A stretch of DNA of 64,000 nt from positions 186,001 through 250,000 of the forward strand of contig NZ_WWER01000007.1 in assembly GCF_009857885.1 (NCBI RefSeq). Reading direction: 5' to 3'. The position numbers and the translations under genes are program-made. This stretch comes from Pusillimonas sp. TS35. Lineage in GTDB: Bacteria > Pseudomonadota > Gammaproteobacteria > Burkholderiales > Burkholderiaceae_B. Positions 34,779 through 43,366 of this stretch are shown piece by piece; within the stretch, counting starts at the first letter, position 1; every line of letters begins with the position of its first letter. Below the pieces are notes generated by a model that saw only the letters and a list, made by a program, of their open reading frames with translations, was not told the DNA's origin and ran no database searches.

Positions 34779-35402
34779 ATGTCTGGCAAACCTTCCCGAA
34801 CCGCCTCCCGGATCATCGAGGCCGGCGCTCTGATCGCCGGCTATGCGACATTCATTCTGTCGCTGTTGATCGCCATTGAGGTCGTGTCGCGCAAACTCTT
34901 CAACTTCTCATTGCAGGGCGTGGACGAGATCGGCGGCTATGTGCTGGCCATCGGCGTCAGCTTCAGCCTGGCCTATGCCTTCATCATGCGTGCCCACACA
35001 CGGGTCGACGTGCTGCTGTTGAAGCTGGGCGGGCGCGGCCAGGGCTTGTTCAATGTGCTGGCGACATTGCTCATTGCCGCCCTTGCCATTTTCTTCTGTT
35101 GGCAAAGCATCCGCACATTGCTCGAAACACTTGAATATGGCAGCCGCGCTTCCACGCCGCTGCAGACTCCGCTGTGGATACCCCAGTCGTTGTGGGTGGC
35201 CGGTCTGGCCGCCTTCGCGGCCGTGACGCTGGCCTATGCCCTGCGCGGGATCCAGCTGCTGGCACGCGGCAATACCAACCAAATTAACCGCGAACTGGGG
35301 CCGCGCACGGCCGAGGAAGAGCTGCAGGAAGCACTGGAGGACGTGAAAGCCACCACGGGCGAACCCCGCGTCGCCAGTGATACAGAAGGAGCCCTGTCAT
35401 GA
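34779..35402 (+). CDS. dctQ: TRAP transporter small permease DctQ
   Basis: A 207-residue four-helix membrane protein of the DctQ family (GALIAGYATFILSLLIAIEVVSRKLFNF is the first helix region; AHTRVDVLLLKL is conserved). ATG at 34779 with AAGGAGAC seven bases upstream is clearly the start; the longer frame from 34725 is not. The C-terminal ~40 residues are charged and cytoplasmic. Its stop overlaps the dctM start by ATGA. Confidence 0.93.
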   Translation: MSGKPSRTASRIIEAGALIAGYATFILSLLIAIEVVSRKLFNFSLQGVDEIGGYVLAIGVSFSLAYAFIMRAHTRVDVLLLKLGGRGQGLFNVLATLLIAALAIFFCWQSIRTLLETLEYGSRASTPLQTPLWIPQSLWVAGLAAFAAVTLAYALRGIQLLARGNTNQINRELGPRTAEEELQEALEDVKATTGEPRVASDTEGALS

Positions 35403-36700
35403 TCACGATTACCGGAATCACCGGCGGCTTCATCCTGATGCTGGCCCTGATGGCCCTGGGCGCCCACGTGGCAGTGGCAATCTTCTCGGTGGCCACGGTA
35501 GGCGCGCTGATGTACCTCACGCCCTCGCTGCTGTTCAACTTCGGCAACAACCTCTGGGGCACGCTGAACGACTTCCTGCTCACCGCCATACCGCTCTTCA
35601 TCCTGTTGGGCGAGCTGCTGCTGCGCAGCGGCATCACCGAGCGCATGTACAGCGCGCTGTCGTCCTGGCTGCAACACCTGCCAGGCGGCCTGCTGCACAC
35701 CAACATCGGCGCCTCCTCCGTCTTTGCCGCCATGTCGGGGTCATCGGTGGCAACGGCAGCCACTATCGGTACCGTCGCCCTGCCCGCCTTCCAGCAGCGT
35801 GGCTACTCCGAGCGCATGGCGCTGGGCTCGCTGGCGGCCGGCGCCACGCTAGGCATCCTGATCCCCCCGAGCATCAACATGATCATCTACGGGGCCATCA
35901 CCAACACCTCCATCGGTAAGCTGTTCATTGCCGGCATCTTGCCCGGCATCGCGCTGGCGGGCGCCTTCATGCTCACAATCGCTGCCTGCGCACTGCTGCG
36001 TCCGGGGGTGGCCGGTAATGCCGAGCCGCCCGCGCCCGTGCGCGAACGGCTGGCCGCACTGGCCGACCTGCTGCCGCCCGCCTTCGTCTTCTTCATTGTG
36101 ATGGGCAGTATCTACAGCGGCTGGGCCACGCCCACGGAGGCCGCGGCCTTGGGTGTGGTGGCCGCTACTGCCATCGCCATCTACAAGCGCAAGTTCAGCC
36201 TGAAGATGCTGCACGAATGTTTCCTGTCGATGGCGCGCACGACGGCAATGATCATGCTGATCATCATCGGCGCGTACTTCATGAACTACGTAGTGGGCAT
36301 CATGGGCGTGCCAGGCGCCCTGTCGCGCTGGGTGTCGCAGCTGGGCCTCAGCCCCACCGAGCTGATCCTGGCCCTGGTGCTGTTCTACCTGGTGCTGGGG
36401 TGCTTCCTGGAAACGCTGTCGATGATGATCGCGACCGTGCCCATCGTCGTGCCGCTGATCGTCCAGTTCGGCTTCGATCCCGTCTGGTTCGGCATTTTCC
36501 TGGTCATCATGATGGAAATCTCGCTGATCACCCCGCCCATCGGCATGAACCTTTATGTGGTGCAGGGCGTGCGGGGGCACGGGTCGATCACCGATGTGAT
36601 CGTGGGTACCGTGCCCTTCCTGGCGGTGATGCTGCTGTTCGTGTTCCTGATCATCCTCTGGCCGGACGCCGTGATGTGGCTGCCGAACCTGATGAAATGA
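35399..36700 (+). CDS. dctM: TRAP transporter large permease DctM
   Basis: A 433-residue multi-spanning protein of the DctM/IT superfamily, the ion-coupled carrier of the TRAP system. The hallmark segments are LTAIPLFILLGELLLRSG, GASSVFAAMSGSSVATAATIGTVALPAF (core MSGSSVATAATIG), LGILIPPSINMIIYG, GWATPTEAAALGV and LITPPIGMNLYVVQG. The ATGA overlap with dctQ implies translational coupling. Receptor, small and large permease are all present, so the transporter is complete. Confidence 0.95.
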   Translation: MITITGITGGFILMLALMALGAHVAVAIFSVATVGALMYLTPSLLFNFGNNLWGTLNDFLLTAIPLFILLGELLLRSGITERMYSALSSWLQHLPGGLLHTNIGASSVFAAMSGSSVATAATIGTVALPAFQQRGYSERMALGSLAAGATLGILIPPSINMIIYGAITNTSIGKLFIAGILPGIALAGAFMLTIAACALLRPGVAGNAEPPAPVRERLAALADLLPPAFVFFIVMGSIYSGWATPTEAAALGVVAATAIAIYKRKFSLKMLHECFLSMARTTAMIMLIIIGAYFMNYVVGIMGVPGALSRWVSQLGLSPTELILALVLFYLVLGCFLETLSMMIATVPIVVPLIVQFGFDPVWFGIFLVIMMEISLITPPIGMNLYVVQGVRGHGSITDVIVGTVPFLAVMLLFVFLIILWPDAVMWLPNLMK

Positions 36701-36733
36701 ACACACCTGATCAAATGGCGGCCGCAGCGGCCG

Positions 36734-37861
36734 TCACTTCATACGATCCAGCGCCCCCGCCAGTGTCTGGACCGTGCGATCGATATTGGCGAGCTTGTCC
36801 AAGCCGAACAGCCCGATCCGGAAGGTCTTGAATTCAGCGGGCTCGTCGCACTGCAAAGGCACGCCGGATGCCGCCTGGATGCCGGCTTGGGCGAATTTTT
36901 TGGCGGACTGGATGCCGTCGTCAATGGTATAGCTGACCACAACTCCCGGCGCCTCATAGCCCGGTGCAGCGACACTCTTGAAGCCACGTTCAACCAGCAT
37001 GGCACGCACGCGTTTGCCCAGCTGCAGTTGCTCTGCGCACACCTTGTCGAAGCCATAGGCTTCTGTTTCGGCCATGACGTCCCGCAGCGTAGAAAGCGCG
37101 TCAGTGGGCATGGTGGCGTGGTAGGCAAAGCCGCCGTCTTCATAGGCCTGCATAATCTGCAGCCACTTGCACAGGTCGCATGCAAAACTGGTGCTGGTGG
37201 TGCCGTCGATGCGTTTGCGGGCCAAGGCGCTGAGCATGACCAGACCACAACAAGCAGGGCCGCTCCAACCTTTTTGCGGGGCGGAGATCAGCACGTCGAC
37301 ACCGGTCGCCGCCATGTCGACCCACACTGTGCCGGATGCAATGCAATCGAGCACCATCATGCCGCCGACCGCATGCACGGCATCGGCAACCTTGCGGATA
37401 TAGTCGTCCGGCAGCATGATTCCGGATGCGGTTTCCACGTGCGCGGCGAACACCAGATCGGGCCGGCTAGCCTTGATGGCCGCCACCACATCCTCAATCG
37501 GCGCCGGCGCGAACGGCGCCTGCGGGCCTGCCTCGACCGGGCGCGCCTTCAACACTTCGGTGTGCGCTGGGATACCACCCATGTCGAAGATCTGTGTCCA
37601 GCGATAGCTGAACCAACCATTACGAAGCACCAGGCAGCGCTTGCCGGTGGCGAACTGCCTCGCCACCGCTTCCATTGCGTAGGTGCCGCTACCCGGCACC
37701 ACAATAGCGGCCTCGGCCTTGTAGACACGTTTGAGCGTTGCGGAGATATCGCGCATCACGCCTTGGAAGGCGGCGGACATATGGTTCAGCGCGCGGTCGG
37801 TATAGACCACGGAATATTCGAGCAGGCCGTCAGGATCGACGTCGGGCAGCAAGCCGGGCAT
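36734..37861 (-). CDS. Alanine-glyoxylate/serine-pyruvate-type PLP aminotransferase (class V)
   Basis: A 375-residue class V aminotransferase. Key segments are VVPGSGTYAMEAVARQF (cofactor phosphate region), HVETASGIMLP, LDCIASGTVWVDM and the PLP lysine K197 in SAPQKGWSGPACCG. ATG at 37861 with AAGGAG upstream is chosen over an upstream extension to 38011. It resembles the alanine-glyoxylate, serine-glyoxylate and 2-aminoethylphosphonate transaminase group; the donor is not determined. It converges with dctM. Confidence 0.88.
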   Translation of the reverse strand: MPGLLPDVDPDGLLEYSVVYTDRALNHMSAAFQGVMRDISATLKRVYKAEAAIVVPGSGTYAMEAVARQFATGKRCLVLRNGWFSYRWTQIFDMGGIPAHTEVLKARPVEAGPQAPFAPAPIEDVVAAIKASRPDLVFAAHVETASGIMLPDDYIRKVADAVHAVGGMMVLDCIASGTVWVDMAATGVDVLISAPQKGWSGPACCGLVMLSALARKRIDGTTSTSFACDLCKWLQIMQAYEDGGFAYHATMPTDALSTLRDVMAETEAYGFDKVCAEQLQLGKRVRAMLVERGFKSVAAPGYEAPGVVVSYTIDDGIQSAKKFAQAGIQAASGVPLQCDEPAEFKTFRIGLFGLDKLANIDRTVQTLAGALDRMK

Positions 37862-38105
37862 GGTGTTCTCCTTTGTGATTCTTGTAATGTGCGACCGGCG
37901 CGCAGGTGTTTGACGGGGTAGCGCATGGCGCCAGCATTCAACTGGCGCTTCTGCGCTTGAGGCCGCTTGAGGCCGGCGCCGGGACTGCGATTGATTGTAG
38001 AGCATCGCCACGCCGCATACCTTTGCGGCCCCTGCCGATGCGATTGACCCGGCGCATCCTGCGGCAGATGCGCTCGACGGTCACCCGGGCACTGGACCAC
38101 AGCGA

Positions 38106-39665
38106 TCAAGCCTGTGCGGACAGGCTGCCCAACACTTCCCAGCAGCGCGGGCTGTCCACCATGGACACTGCGACACGCATGTACGACGAGGGGCCCTGGC
38201 GCGGCGAGAACAACGCCCCGGGCGCGAGCAGCACGCCTTGCGAAGCGGCACGGCGTGCGAGTTCCTCGGTATCGACGCCGCAGTCGGCCCACACAAACAT
38301 GCCCGCGTGCGGCTCCTGGCGCACCTGCCAACCCAGTTCGGCGATACGCTTCAGACATAGGCTGCGGACCTGATCCACGCGTGCGCGCAGGCGAGCCACA
38401 TGCCTGCGGTACTGGCCCTCGGCAAGAACGCGGCATACCACCTGTTCATTCATTTCCGGTGTCGTAAGCGCACTGAGAAGCTTGAAGTCTGTGAGCTGAC
38501 GAATCAGCGCCTCGCGCCCGGCTACATAACCCACCCGCAGGCTTGCCGCCAAGGTCTTGGAATAGCCCCCCACCAACATGACCCGGTTCAGGCGATCGAG
38601 CGTCGCCAGGCGCACTGGTGCGCCCGGATGAAAATCCGCGTAAGTGTCATCTTCGGCGATCAGAAAGTCGTGGCGTTCGGCCAAGCGCAGGATCTCGTAG
38701 GCAACGCCAGGCGCCAGCGTATAGCCAGTGGGATTGTGCACAGCCGAGTTGACAATGAACAGGCGTGGCTGGTGTGCCTGGGCCAGGCGAGCAAGCGCTT
38801 CAACGTCCGGCCCGTCGGGGCGCCGGGGAACGCCGATGACGTTGGCGCCGAGCGCCGTGAGGCGGCCGAAGATCATGAACCAGCCAGGGTCCTCGACCAG
38901 CACGGTGTCCCCAGGCCGCACCACACAGCGAGCGATCAAGTCCAGGCCATGCGTAACGCCGGCAACCGTCATCAAATTATTATCTGGATGAGCGGGGATG
39001 TCTTGCGCCTGCAGCATGGAGGCAACCTGCTGGCGCAAAGGCCGATAGCCTTGCGGCAGCCCATACCCCGAAATGCCACGCCCCAGCGTGCGCCCCACCG
39101 AACGCACTGCGGCGCACACCATGTCGTGATCCAGCCAAGCGGGTGGCAGCAGGCCCGCGCCCGCCGCATCGGGCCCCGACATGCCCGGCTGAAACATGCT
39201 GCGCAGCAGAAAGGCGGTATCGAAGGCGGCATCAGGCGCCAAACCGGGGGCGCCGGCATCGTCCGGCGCGCTGGCCAGCCGCACGGGCGGGCAAACGTAG
39301 AAGCCCGACCCCCGACGCGACTGCACCAGCCCCATCGCTACCAGCCTGTCGTAGGCCTGCACAACGGTAAAGCGGCTGACCGCAGCCTCTTGCGCCATGG
39401 TGCGCACAGGCGGCAGCCGCATGCCAGGCCGCAGGCCGTGGTTGTGGATTTGCCCCGCCAGATGATTGGCCAACTGATCGGCCAGCGAGATACCCGACCG
39501 ACGCACCGGCGCCCACATGCCCGGCGATGCGCCAAGCGGCACCGGAATGCCCGGCGATGCGGCGGGGCGCCGCACAGCCGTTGCGCCGCCCGCTATGGCT
39601 TGTGTTTCGGCCACAGTTGGCTGCGCGGGCGCCAGGTTGCGCGCGTCAGTATCGGTAATTGTCAT
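38106..39665 (-). CDS. MocR/PdxR-type regulator (GntR helix-turn-helix fused to class I aminotransferase)
   Basis: A 519-residue MocR protein. After a ~60-residue Ala/Pro-rich leader, a GntR winged helix occupies about 60-130 (ISLADQLANHLAGQIHNHGLRPGMRLPPVR, core GMRLPPVRTMAQ; AVSRFTVVQAYDRL). A fold-type I aminotransferase-like domain follows with VHNPTGYTLA and the PLP lysine in YSKTLAASLRVGY. Such proteins sense PLP or an amino acid. It is divergent from the LysE exporter, its probable target, and lies upstream of the class V aminotransferase. Confidence 0.92.
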   Translation of the reverse strand: MTITDTDARNLAPAQPTVAETQAIAGGATAVRRPAASPGIPVPLGASPGMWAPVRRSGISLADQLANHLAGQIHNHGLRPGMRLPPVRTMAQEAAVSRFTVVQAYDRLVAMGLVQSRRGSGFYVCPPVRLASAPDDAGAPGLAPDAAFDTAFLLRSMFQPGMSGPDAAGAGLLPPAWLDHDMVCAAVRSVGRTLGRGISGYGLPQGYRPLRQQVASMLQAQDIPAHPDNNLMTVAGVTHGLDLIARCVVRPGDTVLVEDPGWFMIFGRLTALGANVIGVPRRPDGPDVEALARLAQAHQPRLFIVNSAVHNPTGYTLAPGVAYEILRLAERHDFLIAEDDTYADFHPGAPVRLATLDRLNRVMLVGGYSKTLAASLRVGYVAGREALIRQLTDFKLLSALTTPEMNEQVVCRVLAEGQYRRHVARLRARVDQVRSLCLKRIAELGWQVRQEPHAGMFVWADCGVDTEELARRAASQGVLLAPGALFSPRQGPSSYMRVAVSMVDSPRCWEVLGSLSAQA

Positions 39666-39707
39666 GGAAAGCACACCAGGCCAGTTTGAACTTTGAACTG
39701 TTTAATT

Positions 39708-39724
39708 GTACCGGTACTGTACCG
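39708..39724. promoter_or_regulatory. Candidate MocR operator (palindrome plus direct repeat)
   Basis: GTACCGGTAC (39708-39717) is a perfect 10-bp palindrome. Its half GTACCG recurs at 39719-39724, an 11-bp step, giving a direct repeat as well. MocR-type regulators often bind direct repeats close to their own promoters. The site is 43 bp upstream of the MocR start and 118 bp from the LysE start. Confidence 0.6.
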
Positions 39725-39841
39725 CTCAATACGGGTAGGATCAATATTGTCGCGGCTTGACGGTGAACAACCGGAACGGCCCCGCGATTTGCCGGGCGCC
39801 GCGCGCCCATGACTATTACCCGATGCCATGCGTGTTCCCCC

Positions 39842-40447
39842 ATGACTTCCGATATCTTGCTGTCCCTCGCCCTTTTCATGCTCGTCAGTTCCATCACGCC
39901 GGGCCCCAATAACGTCATGCTTACGGCATCCGGCGCTACGTTTGGCTATCGGCGCACCCTGCCCCATATTCTCGGCGTCAGCCTGGGGGCGGCGATTGTG
40001 GTGCTGCTCACAGGCGCGGGCGTGGGCGCCGCGCTGCAAGCGCAGCCTGCACTCCACACTGGGCTGAAATACCTGGGCGCCGCCTATCTGTTGTATCTGG
40101 CTTGGCGCATCGCCTGCGCCGGCCCCGGCGACGGCAGCGCTGGCGCGACGCGCCAGCGCCCGTTCACGTTTCTGGAAGCGGCTGCGTTCCAGTGGATCAA
40201 CCCGAAAGTCTGGATGATGGCGATCGGGATCGTGGCCACGTATATGCCGCAGCAAGCTTTTTTCCAGAATCTGGTACTGGCATCGGCGGTGCTGGTGGTG
40301 GTGAATTTTCCGAGTGTAAGCGTGTGGGCGCTGTTCGGCAGCGCCGTGGGGCGTTTGCTGGGCCAGGGCCTGGCAATCCGTTACTTCAATGTCTGCATGG
40401 CGCTGCTGCTGGTCGCCTCGCTGTACCCCATCCTGGCGCCGGCCTGA
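39842..40447 (+). CDS. LysE/RhtB-family amino-acid exporter
   Basis: A 201-residue membrane protein with about six helices. The family signature SSITPGPNNVMLTASGATFGYRR (core ITPGPNNVML) is near the N-terminus, and FQWINPKVWMMAIG is the conserved second-half motif. The ATG at 39842 is preferred to 39809 because it opens directly into the first helix (SDILLSLALFMLVSS). Exports amino acids or related metabolites. Divergent from the MocR gene. Confidence 0.92.
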   Translation: MTSDILLSLALFMLVSSITPGPNNVMLTASGATFGYRRTLPHILGVSLGAAIVVLLTGAGVGAALQAQPALHTGLKYLGAAYLLYLAWRIACAGPGDGSAGATRQRPFTFLEAAAFQWINPKVWMMAIGIVATYMPQQAFFQNLVLASAVLVVVNFPSVSVWALFGSAVGRLLGQGLAIRYFNVCMALLLVASLYPILAPA

Positions 40448-40584
40448 CAGCGCCTGCAACAACGCCCATGCGCGCGCGGCCACGCCCCTACCGTGGCGAT
40501 GGGCGGCATGCGAGCTTGCAGCAAGCCATGCGAGGCGCCGCACGCCAGCCGCGTATCATCGACGCGGCCGGCGCTGGCTCATAG

Positions 40585-41475
40585 TCAGGCGCCGGCCGGC
40601 TCGGCCTGCGCATGCGCGCGCAACGACTTGGCGAACGCCACCGCCGTCATTGTTTCGACGCCGCAGCCGCGCATGTCTTCCAGGAAGTCCTGGTATTGCA
40701 CCTCGAAGTTTTCCACCGGGCTCATGCAATCGATGAGCAGCACGTATGCGGGCGGACGCTGCGGGCGCAGGTATTCCAGCAGGTGCTCGGTGGTGGCGCG
40801 AACACAATGGCTGCCCGCCTCACCCGCGATGACCACGACGTCGGCATGTTCGAGTCGGGCCAGCAAGCCCTGGTTCACGCCGGTGGACGGATCGTTCTCA
40901 TCAGGCACCTCGGCCTTGACGGCGCTGTAGTGCTCGGTGCCCGGATTCAGGCCCTTGAGTATCTTGCCCACTGGATGGCCGCGTTCTTCTTCCCACTGGT
41001 TGTAGGCCGCGCCAACGTCCGCATGCACGTTGTGCCCCCATGTGCCCACCTCGCAATGCGGCGGCCAGATCATGAGCGCATACCGCCCCTGCGCCTCGAG
41101 GGCATCCAGATAGGCAAGGGCGCGCTCGCGCCGGGCAGCGTCGCGCGGTACGTAGCGGCCTGCGCGCACATCCTCGGCTGTTACCTGTGTGTAGGGTGGC
41201 ACTGCGCCGCCATCACCCATCTGCCAGAAAGCAGGGCGCTCAATGCCGACATGATGATGCGTATCGAAGGTGACCGTAATATCGGCAAGCAGGCTGCCAT
41301 GCGCACGGATGAACTGCGCCAGTCGCATCATGTCTGCGTGCGCACCCGGCACAGGCAGCTTGGGTTCCAGCCGTTCGCCTGCCGGGGAGATAGGGTTGAT
41401 GCCGCGATATAGCGGCGGCAGGTCACAGAAATCGTTCTGTGGATCGACAATCAAGAGATGGACGTTGTGCTTCAC
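40585..41475 (-). CDS. Isochorismatase-superfamily cysteine hydrolase (nicotinamidase-like)
   Basis: A 296-residue hydrolase with GTG start at 41475 preceded by GGGGGTCG. The triad is visible: Asp in IVDPQNDFC, a Lys in GKILKGLNPGTEHYSA and the nucleophile Cys in IAGEAGSHCVRAT. HTHHHVGIERPAFW and MIWPPHCEVGTWGH match nicotinamidases, and the histidines could bind metal. It is larger than E. coli PncA (about 213). It probably hydrolyses an amide in the cytosol; nicotinamide is one possibility. Convergent with lysE. Confidence 0.82.
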   Translation of the reverse strand: MKHNVHLLIVDPQNDFCDLPPLYRGINPISPAGERLEPKLPVPGAHADMMRLAQFIRAHGSLLADITVTFDTHHHVGIERPAFWQMGDGGAVPPYTQVTAEDVRAGRYVPRDAARRERALAYLDALEAQGRYALMIWPPHCEVGTWGHNVHADVGAAYNQWEEERGHPVGKILKGLNPGTEHYSAVKAEVPDENDPSTGVNQGLLARLEHADVVVIAGEAGSHCVRATTEHLLEYLRPQRPPAYVLLIDCMSPVENFEVQYQDFLEDMRGCGVETMTAVAFAKSLRAHAQAEPAGA

Positions 41476-41551
41476 GTTCGACCCCCGCAATCAATGTATT
41501 AAAGGCCGCGCCCCGCGGCGCCGCCATGATGAGACTATACACGTCGTTGCG

Positions 41552-41956
41552 CTACGAACGCGGCGAGGCCAGGCCCAGCAGATCGCCTTCGTTCAGCAGA
41601 TCGAACACGATATCCAGATTGGCTTCCAGCCCGCGCCGCACCGCAGCGGGGATGGACTTGCGCGTCTTGCGGCACAAGCCCGGCTGCGGTGCGACTTCGA
41701 TGTGCAGGCCCATGATGGTGCGCACCTCGTTGGGCCCGGGCTCGACCGTAAGTGAGATGCCCAGTTGCTCGTACATACGTGCCTGCATGCGGCGCAGGTC
41801 TGCCAAGCTGGACAGGCGCTTGAGCCTGTCCAGCAGCCGGTTTTCTTCTTCGCGCGTCAACATCAGCACCCGCGCGTCACCGCCTGGCTGCGCCAGCAGT
41901 TGGTCGCGCTCGCAGATACAGGCGCCGGGCGGACATTGTGTGCGAAGGGAGGACAT
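41552..41956 (-). CDS. Conserved hypothetical protein with N-terminal CPPGxCxC motif
   Basis: A 134-residue protein that I do not recognise. The N-terminus has CPPGACICERDQLL, a tight cluster of three cysteines in nine residues. A helical, charged middle follows (TREEENRLLDRLKRLSSLADLRRMQARMYEQ). The C-terminus contains CRKTRKSIPAAVRRGLE. The cysteines could bind a metal or iron-sulfur centre. Codon use matches its neighbours, and ATG fits. It is upstream of the nicotinamidase-like gene on the same strand, 77 bp apart. Confidence 0.65.
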   Translation of the reverse strand: MSSLRTQCPPGACICERDQLLAQPGGDARVLMLTREEENRLLDRLKRLSSLADLRRMQARMYEQLGISLTVEPGPNEVRTIMGLHIEVAPQPGLCRKTRKSIPAAVRRGLEANLDIVFDLLNEGDLLGLASPRS

Positions 41957-42138
41957 GGTGGTGGCGAGTACGTGTCAGAAGCAATGCCTATTCTACGATC
42001 GCGATGCTTAGTTAGGCCAGGTGGTTCGCTGGCCTTCAGGCCACCTGTGTACTCGGCGGGTACTGCCCTCTCGTGACCTGAGGCAGCGAATCGCGAATTG
42101 CGTTACGCTGTGCTTTTTACCCTATCAGGAGTAGCAAT

Positions 42139-42420
42139 ATGGCTCGAGCCTCCGCTCGCCACATTCTTGTGGATACCGAAGAAAAATGCCTGGAACTCAA
42201 GGCAGCCATCGAAAACGGCGCGGATTTCGCGCAGGTGGCCAAAGAAAACTCGAGCTGCCCGTCCAGCCGCCAGGGTGGCGATCTTGGCAGTTTTGGCCGC
42301 GGCCAGATGGTGCCCGAGTTTGATCAGGTGGTCTTCAGCGCCCCCGTCGGCGTGGTGCAAGGCCCAGTAAAGACGCAGTTCGGCTACCACCTGGTTGAAG
42401 TCACCGAACGCCAGGACTGA
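42139..42420 (+). CDS. Parvulin-type peptidyl-prolyl cis-trans isomerase (PpiC-like)
   Basis: A 93-residue single-domain parvulin, the same size as E. coli PpiC. The rotamase motifs ARHILVDTEEKC, GADFAQVAKENSSCPSSRQGGDLGSFGRGQMVPEFD (core GGDLGSFGRGQMV) and FGYHLVEV are all present. No signal peptide, so cytosolic. AGGAG stands 8 bases before the ATG. Confidence 0.95.
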   Translation: MARASARHILVDTEEKCLELKAAIENGADFAQVAKENSSCPSSRQGGDLGSFGRGQMVPEFDQVVFSAPVGVVQGPVKTQFGYHLVEVTERQD

Positions 42421-42582
42421 GCACCGCGCGGCGGGCGGCAGGCCTGCCGCACCGGCTGACACCGCCGGCAGCCGGAACCACACACCCTGTGCGCGACGTC
42501 CAGCCGCATGTTGCGCGCAGCGGTGCCAGCCCCGGCGCGGGCATTTTTGGGCATGCATCAATTATCGCAGGCATGCAGCACT

Positions 42583-43185
42583 ATGAAATCCATCTCCTAT
42601 TTTTTTTCCCCGCAGTCCCCGTGGACGTACCTGGGCCATGAGCGGTTGATCGCTATTGCCAAGGCACACAACGCAAGCATCACGGTGCGACCCTGTGCGC
42701 TGAACAAGGCGATCTTCCCGGTATCGGGCGGCCTGTCGCTCAAGCAGCGGCCCGTCCAGCGGCTAATGTACCGCCAGGTCGAGCTGAAACGTTGGTCCGA
42801 ATACTTGCGTATCCCGTTGGCCCTGAATCCGCGTCATTTTCCCGCCGATGAATCGATTGCCTCGCTGATGATCATTACCGCGCTACAACGACACGGCGCC
42901 GATGCGGCGCTGCAGCTGACGGGGGCGGTGCTGCGCGCTGTATGGGCACAGGAGCGTGATATTGCCGATGGCGAAACGCTGGCCCAGATTGGCAATGAAT
43001 GCGGCCTGGACGGCGCCGCGTTGTATGCCGACCGTAGTGAAAGCGAAGAGCTGTATCACCAATACACGCAAGAAGCCATCGACAGAAAAGTGTTCGGCGC
43101 CCCCTGGTACATTTACAACAACGAGCCCTTCTGGGGCCAGGACAGGCTGGACTTCCTGGAGCGCGCGCTCGCTGCGGCCGCCTAA
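42583..43185 (+). CDS. DsbA-family protein, 2-hydroxychromene-2-carboxylate isomerase-like
   Basis: A 200-residue thioredoxin-fold protein of the HCCA isomerase/kappa-class GST group. It opens SISYFFSPQSPWTYLGHERL, where the usual CXXC is replaced by SPQSPW, typical of HCCA isomerases. The C-terminus has VFGAPWYIYNNEPFWGQDRLDFLE, a family hallmark. It probably uses glutathione for isomerisation of an aromatic degradation intermediate. ATG at 42583 fits the family start. Confidence 0.9.
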   Translation: MKSISYFFSPQSPWTYLGHERLIAIAKAHNASITVRPCALNKAIFPVSGGLSLKQRPVQRLMYRQVELKRWSEYLRIPLALNPRHFPADESIASLMIITALQRHGADAALQLTGAVLRAVWAQERDIADGETLAQIGNECGLDGAALYADRSESEELYHQYTQEAIDRKVFGAPWYIYNNEPFWGQDRLDFLERALAAAA

Positions 43186-43366
43186 CGCAAGCAAGCCAGT
43201 TCGCGCCTTCTGACGCAGTGTCGCGCATCGCACAGCCTGGGCCGTGCACATATGCGAGCGACGCTGCGTTGCAGAACAAGCAGACGGCAACGCGTGCCCT
43301 CGCGGCCACGCCGTTTAATTGCGGCACCGCCGTTGCGCGCGGCGGACCACTGTTTCTCACGCCAGG

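Noticed and set aside
35849-36706. A 285-codon minus-strand frame opposite dctM
   Set aside because: Extreme His/Asp/Gln composition, produced by antisense of a hydrophobic membrane protein.
36700-36734. Terminator hairpin between dctM and the aminotransferase
   Set aside because: Only short GGCC arms without a U-tract; too weak to call.
40560-40605. GC-rich hairpin at the end of the nicotinamidase-like gene
   Set aside because: The stem needs a bulge, includes the stop codon region and lacks a U-tract on either strand.
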